Positions 34,385 to 43,037 of a DNA stretch of 64,000 nt are shown piece after piece. Each line of letters starts with the position of its first letter. The stretch's first letter is position 1. Under the pieces are notes generated by a model, which worked only from the letters and a program-made list of their open reading frames with translations, was not told the origin of the DNA and ran no database searches. This stretch comes from Aminobacterium colombiense DSM 12261 (lineage in GTDB: Bacteria > Synergistota > Synergistia > Synergistales > Aminobacteriaceae): positions 1,916,593-1,980,592 of the forward strand of contig NC_014011.1 of assembly GCF_000025885.1 (NCBI RefSeq), written 5' to 3'. The position numbers were made by a program, and so were the translations under genes.

Positions 34385-37300
34385 TTGGAAAGAGCTTTTC
34401 CCACGGGCATTGATCTAGGTTCAACTACGGTTAAGGTTGTTGTATGTAATCCGAGAGGAAAGCTGCTTTTTTCTGCTTATGAACGTCATAACGCAGATCC
34501 CTCCGGTACTCTTTTGTCAATTTTACGTTCTTACGTTTCAAAAGCTCAAAACTTATTGCTCGACGTGGCCATCACAGGTTCTGCCGGTATGAACCTGGCA
34601 TCATGCCATTCCCTTCCCTTCGTTCAGGAGGTAGTGGCTGCCGCACGGTATATACGGCAGAAGGCTCCTCATGTCCGCACGATGATAGAGTTGGGCGGAG
34701 AAGATTCAAAGATCATTTTCTTCGATGAAAACCTTAATCCCGACATGAATATGAACGGAGCCTGTGCTGGAGGAACAGGGGCATTTATTGATCAGGTCGC
34801 CTCTCTCCTTGGAATAGAGCTCGATACTTTGAATGACCTGGCCCTAAGGGGAAAAGCCATACATACTATCGCTTCCCGTTGTGGTGTTTTCGCTAAGACA
34901 GATATTCAATCCCTTCTTGCCCAACGTGCAAAACCTGAAGACATTGCCGCTTCTGTGTTTAAATCAATTGCTCTTCATGTGATTACAGCTCTATCAAGGG
35001 GACGTAATATAAAAAGACAGATTCTATTTGCCGGCGGCCCCCTTTCTTTCTTTCCTGCCCTGAGGCAAGCTTTTATCAGCAACCTCGCTCTCGACAGCGC
35101 AAGGGACGTGACTCTTCCCGAGTTTCCACGACTTTTGCCTGCCCTTGGAGCGGCACTTTTCCATGATAAGGGAAACCCTCTCTCTCTACAGGAACTGATA
35201 GGGAACATTGAGAAAGGAAAAGAGCGCATTTGTATAAAAGAACCGGATTTGCCTCCCCTTTTTAAAGACGAATCAGAACAAGAGGAATGGGTCCGTCATC
35301 ATAACAAATGGGGTATTCCCTGTATATGCCCGCAAAAGGCAGAGGGGCCTCTGTTTCTAGGAATAGACTCTGGTTCCACCACCACAAAACTTATCTGCGT
35401 AGATCAGCAAAAAAGACTTGTTTGCTCTTACTATCAACCCAATCGGGGAGATGCTCTTGGAGTAACTCATCGTGCTCTCCTTCATTTTAGAAAAGTACTT
35501 GCGGAGGCTGGCCGCCATGATCTTGTTATAACGGAAGGGGCCAGCACAGGCTATGGAGAAGACCTTATTCGTAAGGCCCTTGACCTCAGCTATGGTTTGG
35601 TAGAAACCATGGCACACTTCAAGGCGGCTCGTACATTATGCCCTGACGTTTCTTTTGTTCTTGACATCGGCGGACAGGACATGAAAGCTATGGGAATAAA
35701 AGAAAATAATCTTGACACTATCCAAATTAATGAAGCCTGTTCATCAGGATGCGGCAGTTTTATTCAAACTTTTGCCGAATCCCTGGGATTGACAATGGAT
35801 TCCTTCGCCCAGATGGCCTGCAAGTCGACCCATCCCTGCGACTTGGGGACCCGCTGTACTGTTTTCATGAACTCAAGCGTTAAACAAGCCCTTAACGAAG
35901 GGCGGACTGTCGCTGACATCGCAGCAGGTCTCGCATACTCCGTCATTCGAAACTCTCTTCATAAAGTGCTAAAAATGCGTGATTATAATGAACTTGGCCC
36001 CCTTGTGGTTGTTCAGGGCGGAACATTCCAGAATCCCGCCATATTGCGGGCTATGGAAAAAATAACGGGACGTCAGGTGATTCGCCCAGTAGAAGCGGGC
36101 CTTATGGGAGCCTGGGGAGCTGCCATATATGCAATGGAGCAATGGCAAAAAGACCACAACACTATATCCCAGCGCAACATTCTTGATGTTCTTGATACAT
36201 GGCATGACCCTTCTGCCAAAACTTTTAATTGCCAAGGCTGCGGAAACGGATGTTCCGTTACCAGCTTGAGTTTCCCGTCCGGGCAAAAATTCTATACAGG
36301 GAACCGCTGTCAAAAAATCTTCAGCAATAGCGGAATGAAAAAACGGGGGCACAATTTTTTTGACATTCGGCTCAAGGCCCTTTTCGACCGCCCCACAGAA
36401 CCGTTGGGTAAATGTCGCGGGGTCATTGGAATACCCCAAATTCTCAACACCTATGAACTATACCCCTTCTGGTGTACCTTCTTCAGAGAAAGTGGCTTCA
36501 GGGTAGTGCTCTCTCCTTCGTCGAGCGAGAGGTTACACGAATTGGGGGCTTCTTCTGTTATGTCCGAAAATATCTGCTTCCCTGCGAAGCTGACTCATGG
36601 GCATATTATGGCTTTGGCAGAAAAGGGGGTAGACCGCATCTTTATGCCCCTTATCGTTCACGAAAGAAGAGAGATCCGAACAGCAAACAACAGCTTTAAC
36701 TGCCCCATTGTCTGTAGTTATAGCGATGTGATCAGAAGTGCTATCAACCCCGAAAAATACTTGGGAGTCCCCTTTGACTCGCCTGTATTTTCTCTGCGCA
36801 ACCCCTTTCTCTTTCATAAACAGCTTTTTTACTATGGCCTTGACCTTGGCCTTGATCGCCCCATAGTAGAGAGAGCCTTTAGGCGTGCCAGAGAAGCTCA
36901 GCGGGAATATGAACAAAGGATGTGGCATGAAGCACAAAGGGCTCTTGAAGAAGCAAAAGCAGCCCGCCGCCCTGTTCTTGCCATAGCGTGCCGCCCCTAT
37001 CATCTGGATCCCCTCATCAACCACGGCATTCCACAACTTATCGCCGATTTAGGTGCCGACGCGATTCCGGCAGATCTTCTGGCTGGCGATATTTTTGACC
37101 TTAAACTTGACGCCTGCCAGGTGGTCACCCAGTGGGCCTATACAAACAGACTTTACGCCGGGGCAAAAGCAGCTGCAAAAGAAGGTCTCGACCTCCTTCA
37201 CCTTTCATCCTTCGGCTGCGGAGTAGATGCTGTGACCATTGACCAGCTTGAAAATATAATGCGCACAAGAGGATGCAACTACTCCCTTGTCAAAATAGAT

Positions 37301-38647
37301 GAAATTGCGAATCTCGGGGCAGCCCGTATCAGAGTACGTTCCATACTTGAGTTCGGACAAACAGAGGTTCAAGCGACTGCTATAAAGAAACCGCACAGAG
37401 AATCCACAGATCTGAAAAAACTTATTGTGCCATGGTTCTCAAAGCTCTATTCACCTCTGCTGCCACCTCTTTTTGAAGGACTTGGCATTGATGCTTCCGT
37501 GCTTCCGCCACAGGATCAGCGCTCTACCGATATTGGCCTTGAATTTGTACATAATGACATGTGCTATCCAGCCATTGTACTTATAGGGGATGTCTTGAAA
37601 GCTTTTGTGGAAAAAAGATACGCTCCTGAGACCACTGCCGTTTTGATGACACAAACAGGTGGACAGTGCCGGGCGACAAATTATGTTCCATTAGCTAAAA
37701 AAGCTTTAGCAGCTGCTGGTTTTCCAGGAGTAGATGTTCCCACCTTCGGCGTTGAGGATTTTGAGACAGCAGGATTTTCCGTTAACAAAATAGAGGCAGC
37801 CCAGGGACTTCTCAACGGCATTCTGGGAGGAGACATCCTTGCCTCACTCTACCTTTCCACTGCTGCCAGAGAAAAGATTCAAGGGAGTGCAAAAATCCTT
37901 CATGAGCGATTTTTAAATCGTCTTGGCATTTTGCTCAAGGAAAAGGGCTCGCTCTACGAGCTTATCCACCTCCTTAAAGATGCTGTCTACAACTTCAATG
38001 CATTGCCTGTAGCAGTGGAGCGTGTTCCCTCTATTGGTATCGTGGGAGAAATTTTTGTGAACTATAACGAATATGCTCAGGGCTATATTGTAGACAAGCT
38101 TATCGCCCAAAGAATAGAACCTGTGCTTCCACCGTTGTCTTCCTTCTTTTTTATGAAATTCCAGAGCAACGCATTTAATAGACGGTCTTATTTAAGCCAG
38201 CCAGACTTTTCCTCCGTGGTCAAAGAATTCTTTATCGAGCGGCTCACTGGTTATTACCAGAAAAAAGTAGAGGAGGTGCTTGAAGACTTTCGTTTTGGGT
38301 CGCCGCGACAACCTCTTCAGGCATTGGCTCGAAAAGTAACACACGTGGCAAGTCTCGCGAATCAGGCCGGTGAAGGATGGCTACTGCCGGCAGAAATCAT
38401 TGACATGGCAGAAAAAGGAGTGAACCATATCCTTTGTCTACAGCCTTTCGGCTGCCTCGCTAACCACATTACAGGAAAGGGTATAGAAGGTGCCCTTCGC
38501 CATCTACACCCCGAACTTGACATGCTCTGCCTTGACCTCGACCCTGGGACAAGCCAGACAAACAATGACAACCGTCTGCAATTATTGGTCATGGCTGCAC
38601 AAGAAGCCTTTAGAAAAACACGAAACGGAGAAAAACAGCTTGCTTAA
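34385..38647 (+). CDS. Giant CoA-dehydratase activase-like protein (two BadF/BcrA ATPase domains plus DUF2229/COG3581 regions)
   Basis: A 1420-residue cytoplasmic protein. Residues ~5-265 and ~320-590 are two ASKHA-fold BadF/BcrA/HgdC-type ATPase domains (TGIDLGSTTVKVVV; LGIDSGSTTTKLIC), each with the two cysteines that in HgdC bridge a [4Fe-4S] cluster between monomers: GACAGGTG and ASRCGVF in the first, NEACSSGCGS and GTRCTVF in the second. A cysteine group NCQGCGNGCS follows at ~615, then a DUF2229 region (~680 on) and a COG3581-like C-terminal part with further cysteines. Family members activate or resemble 2-hydroxyacyl-CoA dehydratases by ATP-driven electron transfer; the function of these large fusions is not established. 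Start is TTG 34385 with AGGTGAT upstream. Stands alone. Confidence 0.9.
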   Translation: MERAFPTGIDLGSTTVKVVVCNPRGKLLFSAYERHNADPSGTLLSILRSYVSKAQNLLLDVAITGSAGMNLASCHSLPFVQEVVAAARYIRQKAPHVRTMIELGGEDSKIIFFDENLNPDMNMNGACAGGTGAFIDQVASLLGIELDTLNDLALRGKAIHTIASRCGVFAKTDIQSLLAQRAKPEDIAASVFKSIALHVITALSRGRNIKRQILFAGGPLSFFPALRQAFISNLALDSARDVTLPEFPRLLPALGAALFHDKGNPLSLQELIGNIEKGKERICIKEPDLPPLFKDESEQEEWVRHHNKWGIPCICPQKAEGPLFLGIDSGSTTTKLICVDQQKRLVCSYYQPNRGDALGVTHRALLHFRKVLAEAGRHDLVITEGASTGYGEDLIRKALDLSYGLVETMAHFKAARTLCPDVSFVLDIGGQDMKAMGIKENNLDTIQINEACSSGCGSFIQTFAESLGLTMDSFAQMACKSTHPCDLGTRCTVFMNSSVKQALNEGRTVADIAAGLAYSVIRNSLHKVLKMRDYNELGPLVVVQGGTFQNPAILRAMEKITGRQVIRPVEAGLMGAWGAAIYAMEQWQKDHNTISQRNILDVLDTWHDPSAKTFNCQGCGNGCSVTSLSFPSGQKFYTGNRCQKIFSNSGMKKRGHNFFDIRLKALFDRPTEPLGKCRGVIGIPQILNTYELYPFWCTFFRESGFRVVLSPSSSERLHELGASSVMSENICFPAKLTHGHIMALAEKGVDRIFMPLIVHERREIRTANNSFNCPIVCSYSDVIRSAINPEKYLGVPFDSPVFSLRNPFLFHKQLFYYGLDLGLDRPIVERAFRRAREAQREYEQRMWHEAQRALEEAKAARRPVLAIACRPYHLDPLINHGIPQLIADLGADAIPADLLAGDIFDLKLDACQVVTQWAYTNRLYAGAKAAAKEGLDLLHLSSFGCGVDAVTIDQLENIMRTRGCNYSLVKIDEIANLGAARIRVRSILEFGQTEVQATAIKKPHRESTDLKKLIVPWFSKLYSPLLPPLFEGLGIDASVLPPQDQRSTDIGLEFVHNDMCYPAIVLIGDVLKAFVEKRYAPETTAVLMTQTGGQCRATNYVPLAKKALAAAGFPGVDVPTFGVEDFETAGFSVNKIEAAQGLLNGILGGDILASLYLSTAAREKIQGSAKILHERFLNRLGILLKEKGSLYELIHLLKDAVYNFNALPVAVERVPSIGIVGEIFVNYNEYAQGYIVDKLIAQRIEPVLPPLSSFFFMKFQSNAFNRRSYLSQPDFSSVVKEFFIERLTGYYQKKVEEVLEDFRFGSPRQPLQALARKVTHVASLANQAGEGWLLPAEIIDMAEKGVNHILCLQPFGCLANHITGKGIEGALRHLHPELDMLCLDLDPGTSQTNNDNRLQLLVMAAQEAFRKTRNGEKQLA

Positions 38648-38648
38648 C

Positions 38649-39410
38649 TCATTTTTTTTTCAAATCAGATATGGTTTGTTTACATATTTGGCTGAACAGA
38701 ATCATGTCAATGCTATAAGCTATGTATTGAAAACCTTCTTCAATGCGTCGAAGGGCTTCATCCACGGATGTAACGAAAATTCCCGCGGGTTTACCTGCCT
38801 CACGGGTAATGCGCAAGACTCTGGCCACAGTTTCCTTCATTAAGGGATGGTCTATCTGGCCAGGTATGCCCAGTGACTGGGAAAGGTCGTAGGGGCCGAC
38901 AAAGATCAAATCAATTCCATCAAGACAAGCTATTTCATGAAGGCAATCAAGACACGCCACGTTCTCGCAGTGAGTTATAACCAGGGTCTCCTGATTAACT
39001 TCTTTCATGGCTTCGGTCAGTGGACGAAGACCATATCCCAGTGCCCGGGGAAGAGCCACGCCCCGGGTTCCTTCGGGGAAGTATTTCGACCATGCCGCGA
39101 CCTTTTTAGCTCTTTCACAATCGTTCACCTGAGGAACGTGAATTCCCTGGGCCCCCACATCGAGAACCCGTAAGATATCTGTTTCTGCCCCTTGGGTGAC
39201 TCGGACAATAGGGGTCATTCCCGAAAGCTCGGCAGTCCGTATCATATGCTGTATGGATTCCGGATTCATGGGACCATGTTCCGTATCGATAATGCAAAAG
39301 TCGAAACCGGAAAGTCCCATGATCTCCACGAGGTCTGGGCAATTAAGGCCGACAAAACTGCCAATAACGACCCCTCCCCGCTTTAGAACGTCTTTGACTC
39401 TGTTGTTCAT
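38649..39410 (-). CDS. HpcH/HpaI-family aldolase
   Basis: A 253-residue class II-type pyruvate aldolase-fold protein (4-hydroxy-2-oxo-acid aldolase group) that cleaves or forms C-C bonds with pyruvate or a similar oxo acid. The metal site is seen in IDTEHGPM and the glutamate/aspartate pair in IFVGPYDLSQSLG; the arginine/glutamine stretch PIVRVTQG is present. AAGGAGGG precedes ATG 39410. It lies 130 bases after the acyl-CoA synthetase beta gene on the same strand and may share its transcript. Its stop and that of the 1420-residue gene are one base apart, with no terminator between. Confidence 0.9.
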   Translation of the reverse strand: MNNRVKDVLKRGGVVIGSFVGLNCPDLVEIMGLSGFDFCIIDTEHGPMNPESIQHMIRTAELSGMTPIVRVTQGAETDILRVLDVGAQGIHVPQVNDCERAKKVAAWSKYFPEGTRGVALPRALGYGLRPLTEAMKEVNQETLVITHCENVACLDCLHEIACLDGIDLIFVGPYDLSQSLGIPGQIDHPLMKETVARVLRITREAGKPAGIFVTSVDEALRRIEEGFQYIAYSIDMILFSQICKQTISDLKKK

Positions 39411-39539
39411 AAAATCACCCTCCTTATGTAGAAAAGCCTGCTCTAAACACCATAAGGAGGCTGTCATCAGAAACAGCCCCCTTTCATTTCATTCGCCAAT
39501 TTCAAAAGTATAACGTTTTTCATGTTGCAATCAAAGGGA

Positions 39540-40301
39540 TCAATTTTCATTTTTTCGAATCACAAGTGCGTCTGCTGCTACGGCTCCTTCTCCTTCAGGC
39601 ATTACAAAAACTGGGTTTATATCTAGTTCAAGCAATTTTTCCTCTGCACAAGCACGTTGGGAAACCTGACTTACAATTTTTGCCAAGGCGTAAACATCTC
39701 TATGGCGTTGTCCCCGCGACCCTGAAAGAAATCCAAATCCTTTCAGGTCTTGAATCATCCCCAATGCTTCTTCTTCATTCACAGGAGCGTGGCGCAGTGA
39801 TATATCACCCAGCACTTCGACATAAATGCCGCCGAGCCCAACTGCGACAACAGGGCCAAATATGGGGTCTCGTTTCATTCCTACAATACATTCCATGCCG
39901 CCTTTAACCATCTCCTGAACAAGGTAACCCTGAATCTTTTCTTCTGAAACGTGCTTTTTCATGTTCTTTCGTATTTTTTTAAGGCTGTGGCGCAACTCTT
40001 CAAAGGATCGAATATCAAGATGTACCACTTCCGCTTCCGTTTTATGAAGAATCTCACCAGACATCCCTTTAAGGGCAATTGGGAAGCCGAGCTCTTCGGC
40101 TGCATCAAAGGCTTCTTCCATATCACGACAAAGATATTCCCGTGTTACAGGGACATCATATCGAGCCAAAAAACGTTTCGCATCGTACTCTGTCAACTGT
40201 GAGGGGAAAGAACTCAAAAGAGACGATTTCAGTTCGATCTTGTGAGAAGACAACTCCCTTCGCTGCCCCAATTCACAAGGGCCTTTAAAGCGCGGGGACA
40301 C
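39540..40301 (-). CDS. ADP-forming acyl-CoA synthetase, ATP-grasp (beta) subunit
   Basis: About 235-253 residues forming the ATP-grasp half of an ADP-forming acyl-CoA synthetase (acetate-CoA ligase type), which makes ATP from acyl-CoA, ADP and phosphate. Typical blocks are LTEYDAKRFLARYDVPV, GFPIALKGMSGEILHKTE and DINPVFV. The gene overlaps the alpha subunit gene by up to 73 bases; the start is uncertain (GTG 40301, or TTG 40253 near a GGGAG). Together with the alpha gene it allows substrate-level phosphorylation at the end of amino-acid fermentation. Confidence 0.9.
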   Translation of the reverse strand: MSPRFKGPCELGQRRELSSHKIELKSSLLSSFPSQLTEYDAKRFLARYDVPVTREYLCRDMEEAFDAAEELGFPIALKGMSGEILHKTEAEVVHLDIRSFEELRHSLKKIRKNMKKHVSEEKIQGYLVQEMVKGGMECIVGMKRDPIFGPVVAVGLGGIYVEVLGDISLRHAPVNEEEALGMIQDLKGFGFLSGSRGQRHRDVYALAKIVSQVSQRACAEEKLLELDINPVFVMPEGEGAVAADALVIRKNEN

Positions 40302-41644
40302 TGTCTAAAACTTTGAAAAACAGGAACCCCGGCGCCTTTTAGCTGTTCAATGAAATTCTTGCCATGCTCATCATCGATCATCCACACCACGGCCTGGGGC
40401 TTTGGCGTATCTTGATAACTCCGAATCAGTTCTTCTGCCATAACTTGACCCGCTTCTCCCACAATCATGGATAAGGCTGTAACGACCATATGAATATCCG
40501 GGTCCTCAAGGGCCGTATCGAGAACATGGCGAAAGTTCTCTGGTTTTTCCGAGATTTGAACCGTCATATCCACAGGATTTCGAGACGCTCCAAAATCAGG
40601 AATCGCTTCCTCTATCCTCTTTTTACTTGTCACTGAAAATTCCGGAACGCTCATTTTTAAATCATTCAGGCTATCGGCCATGACAATGCCGGCTCCTCCC
40701 GATGTGGTGAGAATGGCCGCGCTATTCCCATTCGTTCGGGGAGAAGCCCCGAAGAGCTGGCCTACTCCTATAATATCGTCTATGTCTTCCAGCTGGATTA
40801 TGCCGTACTGCTCAAAAATAGCTTTCCATACGGCTTCGTCTCCGGTCAACGCGGCAGTATGGCTCCGTGCTGCTTTTTGGGCAGAGGGAGAACGTCCTGC
40901 CTTTAAAACGGCAACGGCAATATTTCGTTCCCTTGCCTCTTGGGCAACCTGTAAAAAACGTTCTCCTTCATCAATACCTTCAAGATACATCATGAGAAGG
41001 CGAACTTCCGGATCCCGAATGACATAGCCAGCGCACTCCACAGCATCGATATCCGCCTGATTGCCAGTTGTAACAACATATCGATACCGAACTCCATGAT
41101 TGAGACCTACTCCAAATGAGGAAAATCCGAATGCCCCGCTTTGAGAAATAAAAGCTATGTGCCCTGCCGCGGGAGGTTCTATATTATAAAGGGCGCCCGA
41201 GAAGGTTAGGGGGATTCCAGCTGCCAGGTTGAGGAGGCCCTGGCAGTTAGGGCCCAGAATTCTGATTTTTCCTTCCCGGGCGATATCTATTATTCGTTGT
41301 TGTAAAGACCCATCCCCAGTCTCAGCGAAACCTGAGGAATAGATTATGGCGTGATGTATTCCTTTCTCAGCGCAAGTCTCAAGCACAGACGGCACCAAAT
41401 GAGCTTTTATACTAATGAGCGCCACATCTGTCGCTGCCGGAATTTCAGAGAGGTCATGATAGCACTGGAGCCCCCCCACCTGGTCGTATTTAGGGTTGAC
41501 CGGATACACCGTACCGCTATATCCAAAACGCTGCATTGCTTTCAGCGTACGGCCAGTCAAGCTGTCAAGGTCAGCGGATGCCCCTACTATGGTTATACTT
41601 CGAGGTGTAAAAAGAGGGGATAAGTGATGGTTCTGACAATTCAT
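40229..41644 (-). CDS. ADP-forming acyl-CoA synthetase, CoA-binding (alpha) subunit
   Basis: A 471-residue protein with a CoA-binding domain (about 8-135, SITIVGASAD...GRTLKAM), a succinyl-CoA-ligase-like domain (about 145-290, ISQSGAFGFSSFG) and a third ligase domain (about 300-460, AARSHTAALTGDEAVW). With the ATP-grasp subunit downstream it forms an acyl-CoA synthetase that conserves energy as ATP. The start ATG at 41644 shares a base with the stop of the preceding gene (TAATG), with GGAGG about 10 bases upstream. Acyl specificity (acetyl, propionyl, branched or aryl) is not visible. Confidence 0.93.
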   Translation of the reverse strand: MNCQNHHLSPLFTPRSITIVGASADLDSLTGRTLKAMQRFGYSGTVYPVNPKYDQVGGLQCYHDLSEIPAATDVALISIKAHLVPSVLETCAEKGIHHAIIYSSGFAETGDGSLQQRIIDIAREGKIRILGPNCQGLLNLAAGIPLTFSGALYNIEPPAAGHIAFISQSGAFGFSSFGVGLNHGVRYRYVVTTGNQADIDAVECAGYVIRDPEVRLLMMYLEGIDEGERFLQVAQEARERNIAVAVLKAGRSPSAQKAARSHTAALTGDEAVWKAIFEQYGIIQLEDIDDIIGVGQLFGASPRTNGNSAAILTTSGGAGIVMADSLNDLKMSVPEFSVTSKKRIEEAIPDFGASRNPVDMTVQISEKPENFRHVLDTALEDPDIHMVVTALSMIVGEAGQVMAEELIRSYQDTPKPQAVVWMIDDEHGKNFIEQLKGAGVPVFQSFRQCPRALKALVNWGSEGSCLLTRSN

Positions 41645-42138
41645 TATGCAATAGCCTCCTTTTCGCTACTAGACCATAAAGGCTCTAGAAGCCTCAAAGA
41701 ACGAAGGCAGGTTCGACAATACAAAAGGTAGATCTTTGTTATTTCGCTTGAAGACTCTAAAGCAACGGCACTCATCCAATCTCGAGCAGCATTGATAAGA
41801 TTAAAGTGGGCTTCAACAAAAAGAGCCCTTTCCCCGCTCCTGAGTTGAAGATCTTCTTCGTGGGGAACAGAAACAGCCTCAATATCTCTTCGCAATGTAT
41901 TAATGAGTAAACGCGTATTCTCAAGAAAATCTGCGGAAATCACGATATTTCCATCCCTATTCAAAGATCCATTTACATAGGAAATATATCGATCTATGGG
42001 AGAGAAGATCGTGCTGTGTGTTTCTCTTTCTGGAAGAGATGGGCAGTTTGTTTCTAGTGCATTCACCGTTTGCTCAAGCAAAGTAACCCCACTTGGGGTT
42101 AAGAAGTTCTGGAACAAATCCACGTGCTCCCGCTTCAT
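41644..42138 (-). CDS. Unknown protein, first gene of a cobalamin-riboswitch-controlled operon
   Basis: A 164-residue, mainly helical, soluble protein with no signal peptide or membrane segment. I do not recognise its family. It begins with MKREHVDLFQNFLTPSG and has several Arg/Glu-rich helices and two cysteines in LLYCRTCLRSL. ATG 42138 is preferred because AGGAGG lies 9 bases upstream; an ATG three codons earlier abuts that site. It is the gene closest to the cobalamin riboswitch and is translationally coupled (TAATG) to the acyl-CoA synthetase alpha gene. A cobalamin-related role (adenosylation, delivery) is possible, but no motif of known adenosyltransferases was found. Confidence 0.75.
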   Translation of the reverse strand: MKREHVDLFQNFLTPSGVTLLEQTVNALETNCPSLPERETHSTIFSPIDRYISYVNGSLNRDGNIVISADFLENTRLLINTLRRDIEAVSVPHEEDLQLRSGERALFVEAHFNLINAARDWMSAVALESSSEITKIYLLYCRTCLRSLRLLEPLWSSSEKEAIA

Positions 42139-42156
42139 AACTCTCATCCTCCTATA

Positions 42157-42185
42157 ATAGAAAATGGCCGTCCCCGAGGACGGCC
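42157..42185 (-). terminator. Expression-platform terminator of the cobalamin riboswitch
   Basis: On the minus strand GGCCGTCC-TCGG-GGACGGCC (stem arms 42166-42173 and 42178-42185) followed by ATTTTCTATT, immediately before the ribosome-binding site. It would end transcription when the aptamer is occupied. Confidence 0.8.
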
Positions 42186-42279
42186 ACCAAAGGCTAAGAG
42201 TTCAAAAGCGAAATTGCCCCTTTATTTTAAGAGGGGTTTTTCCACAAGCCTTCCCGAATCCTCGCGGGAACTTGCATCT

Positions 42280-42428
42280 CTTCATCAGGCCGGTCTCCTG
42301 GCTTGCTTTCACTCTTTGGAACCCCTTCCCAGAAAAAACTCTTTCCAGTGGTATTTGGTCCCATCGTCAAGCACACAGTGGCGGGTCCGCGCCGGCTTTT
42401 CACCGGACTTCCCGTACACCTGCTGAAG
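42280..42428 (-). ncRNA. Cobalamin (adenosylcobalamin-type) riboswitch aptamer
   Basis: The minus strand carries the class hallmarks in order: CTTCAGCAGG (P1), GTACGGGAAGTCCGGTG, AAGCCGGCGCGGACCCGC, then the B12 box GCCACTG (plus-strand 42376-42382), a variable hairpin region, and the 3' part GCCAGGAGACCGGCCTG closing with TGAAG. The CTTCA/TGAAG ends pair as P1. The element lies ~140 bases upstream of an operon with an unknown protein, both subunits of an acyl-CoA synthetase and an HpcH-type aldolase. By established knowledge of the class, high cobalamin should reduce expression, so these genes may supply or replace a B12-dependent step. Confidence 0.93.
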
Positions 42429-42698
42429 TTTTATTGTATTTATTACTTTACACTCTATTCGACAAAAAAGTCAATACAAATCTTCCCTTAAAAGCATTTT
42501 CCTTTTTTCATAAAAATTAGACCTTTTTAGTATTTTTTTTAAGATAAAAAAGAGAAAAAACAATGAGGTTTAAAGCCCCTTTATGCTTACGCAAACAAGG
42601 AAGTAATACAGGAAAGGGAAGCCTGAAAATATTCTATTTATTTTTCCCCCCTTTTCCTTTACAATACCACCATGCTCTATAGTAAGGAGGTTATGATC
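42429..42698. other. AT-rich intergenic region
   Basis: About 270 bases between the divergent riboswitch operon and the small plus-strand gene. Poly-A/T tracts, no recognisable gene or RNA; it should contain promoters for both sides (a TATAGT at 42679-42684 is a possible -10). Confidence 0.4.
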
Positions 42699-42917
42699 AT
42701 GGACTGGGGAATGGTTCCGGGAGAAACTGTTGTTATTAAATCGAAGAATATTACCCTTCGGGATATAGTACAGGCCATCGTGGATGGCGCTGACACTGTC
42801 CCTGCGATAAAAGAGGTCTTTAGTCTAATGGATAGTGACGAAGGAGTTAATGATCTTGGCGACATACTGGATGTTTTTGTCCCGGCTGTTGAAGCGCTCC
42901 GCGGTGGCGGTGGGTGA
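42699..42917 (+). CDS. Small acidic protein of unknown function
   Basis: A 72-residue acidic protein (MDWGMVPGETVVIKSKNIT...) with two predicted amphipathic helices and a glycine tail (LRGGGG). AAGGAGG (42684-42690) lies 8 bases before ATG 42699; an ATG at 42693 is too close. A terminator follows at 42998, about 80 bases after the stop. The +1 frame from the G-rich tail (GGTGGCGGTGGG) to a TGA at 42988-42990 reads as plausible protein (VGEQAALVSAPVVSNIVSKL), so the true product may be ~98 residues if there is a frameshift or sequence error. I do not recognise the family. Confidence 0.55.
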   Translation: MDWGMVPGETVVIKSKNITLRDIVQAIVDGADTVPAIKEVFSLMDSDEGVNDLGDILDVFVPAVEALRGGGG

Positions 42918-42997
42918 GCAAGCTGCACTGGTCAGTGCACCAGTTGTCAGTAACATCGTCAGCAAATTGAACCTTGCCGAAGATTATTGAGAGAATT

Positions 42998-43031
42998 GGG
43001 CTATTGGTTAACTAATAGCCCTTTTTATTTT
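42998..43031 (+). terminator. Rho-independent terminator
   Basis: GGGCTATT (42998-43005) and AATAGCCC (43014-43021) form a perfect stem followed by TTTTTATTTT on the plus strand; it ends the small-protein gene. Confidence 0.85.
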
Positions 43032-43037
43032 GCCGTC

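Noticed and set aside
42217..42242. A plus-strand hairpin CCCCT...AGGGG with TTTTT looks like a terminator.
   Set aside because: No plus-strand gene ends before it. It lies between aptamer and expression platform of the minus-strand cobalamin riboswitch and may be part of its alternative folding.
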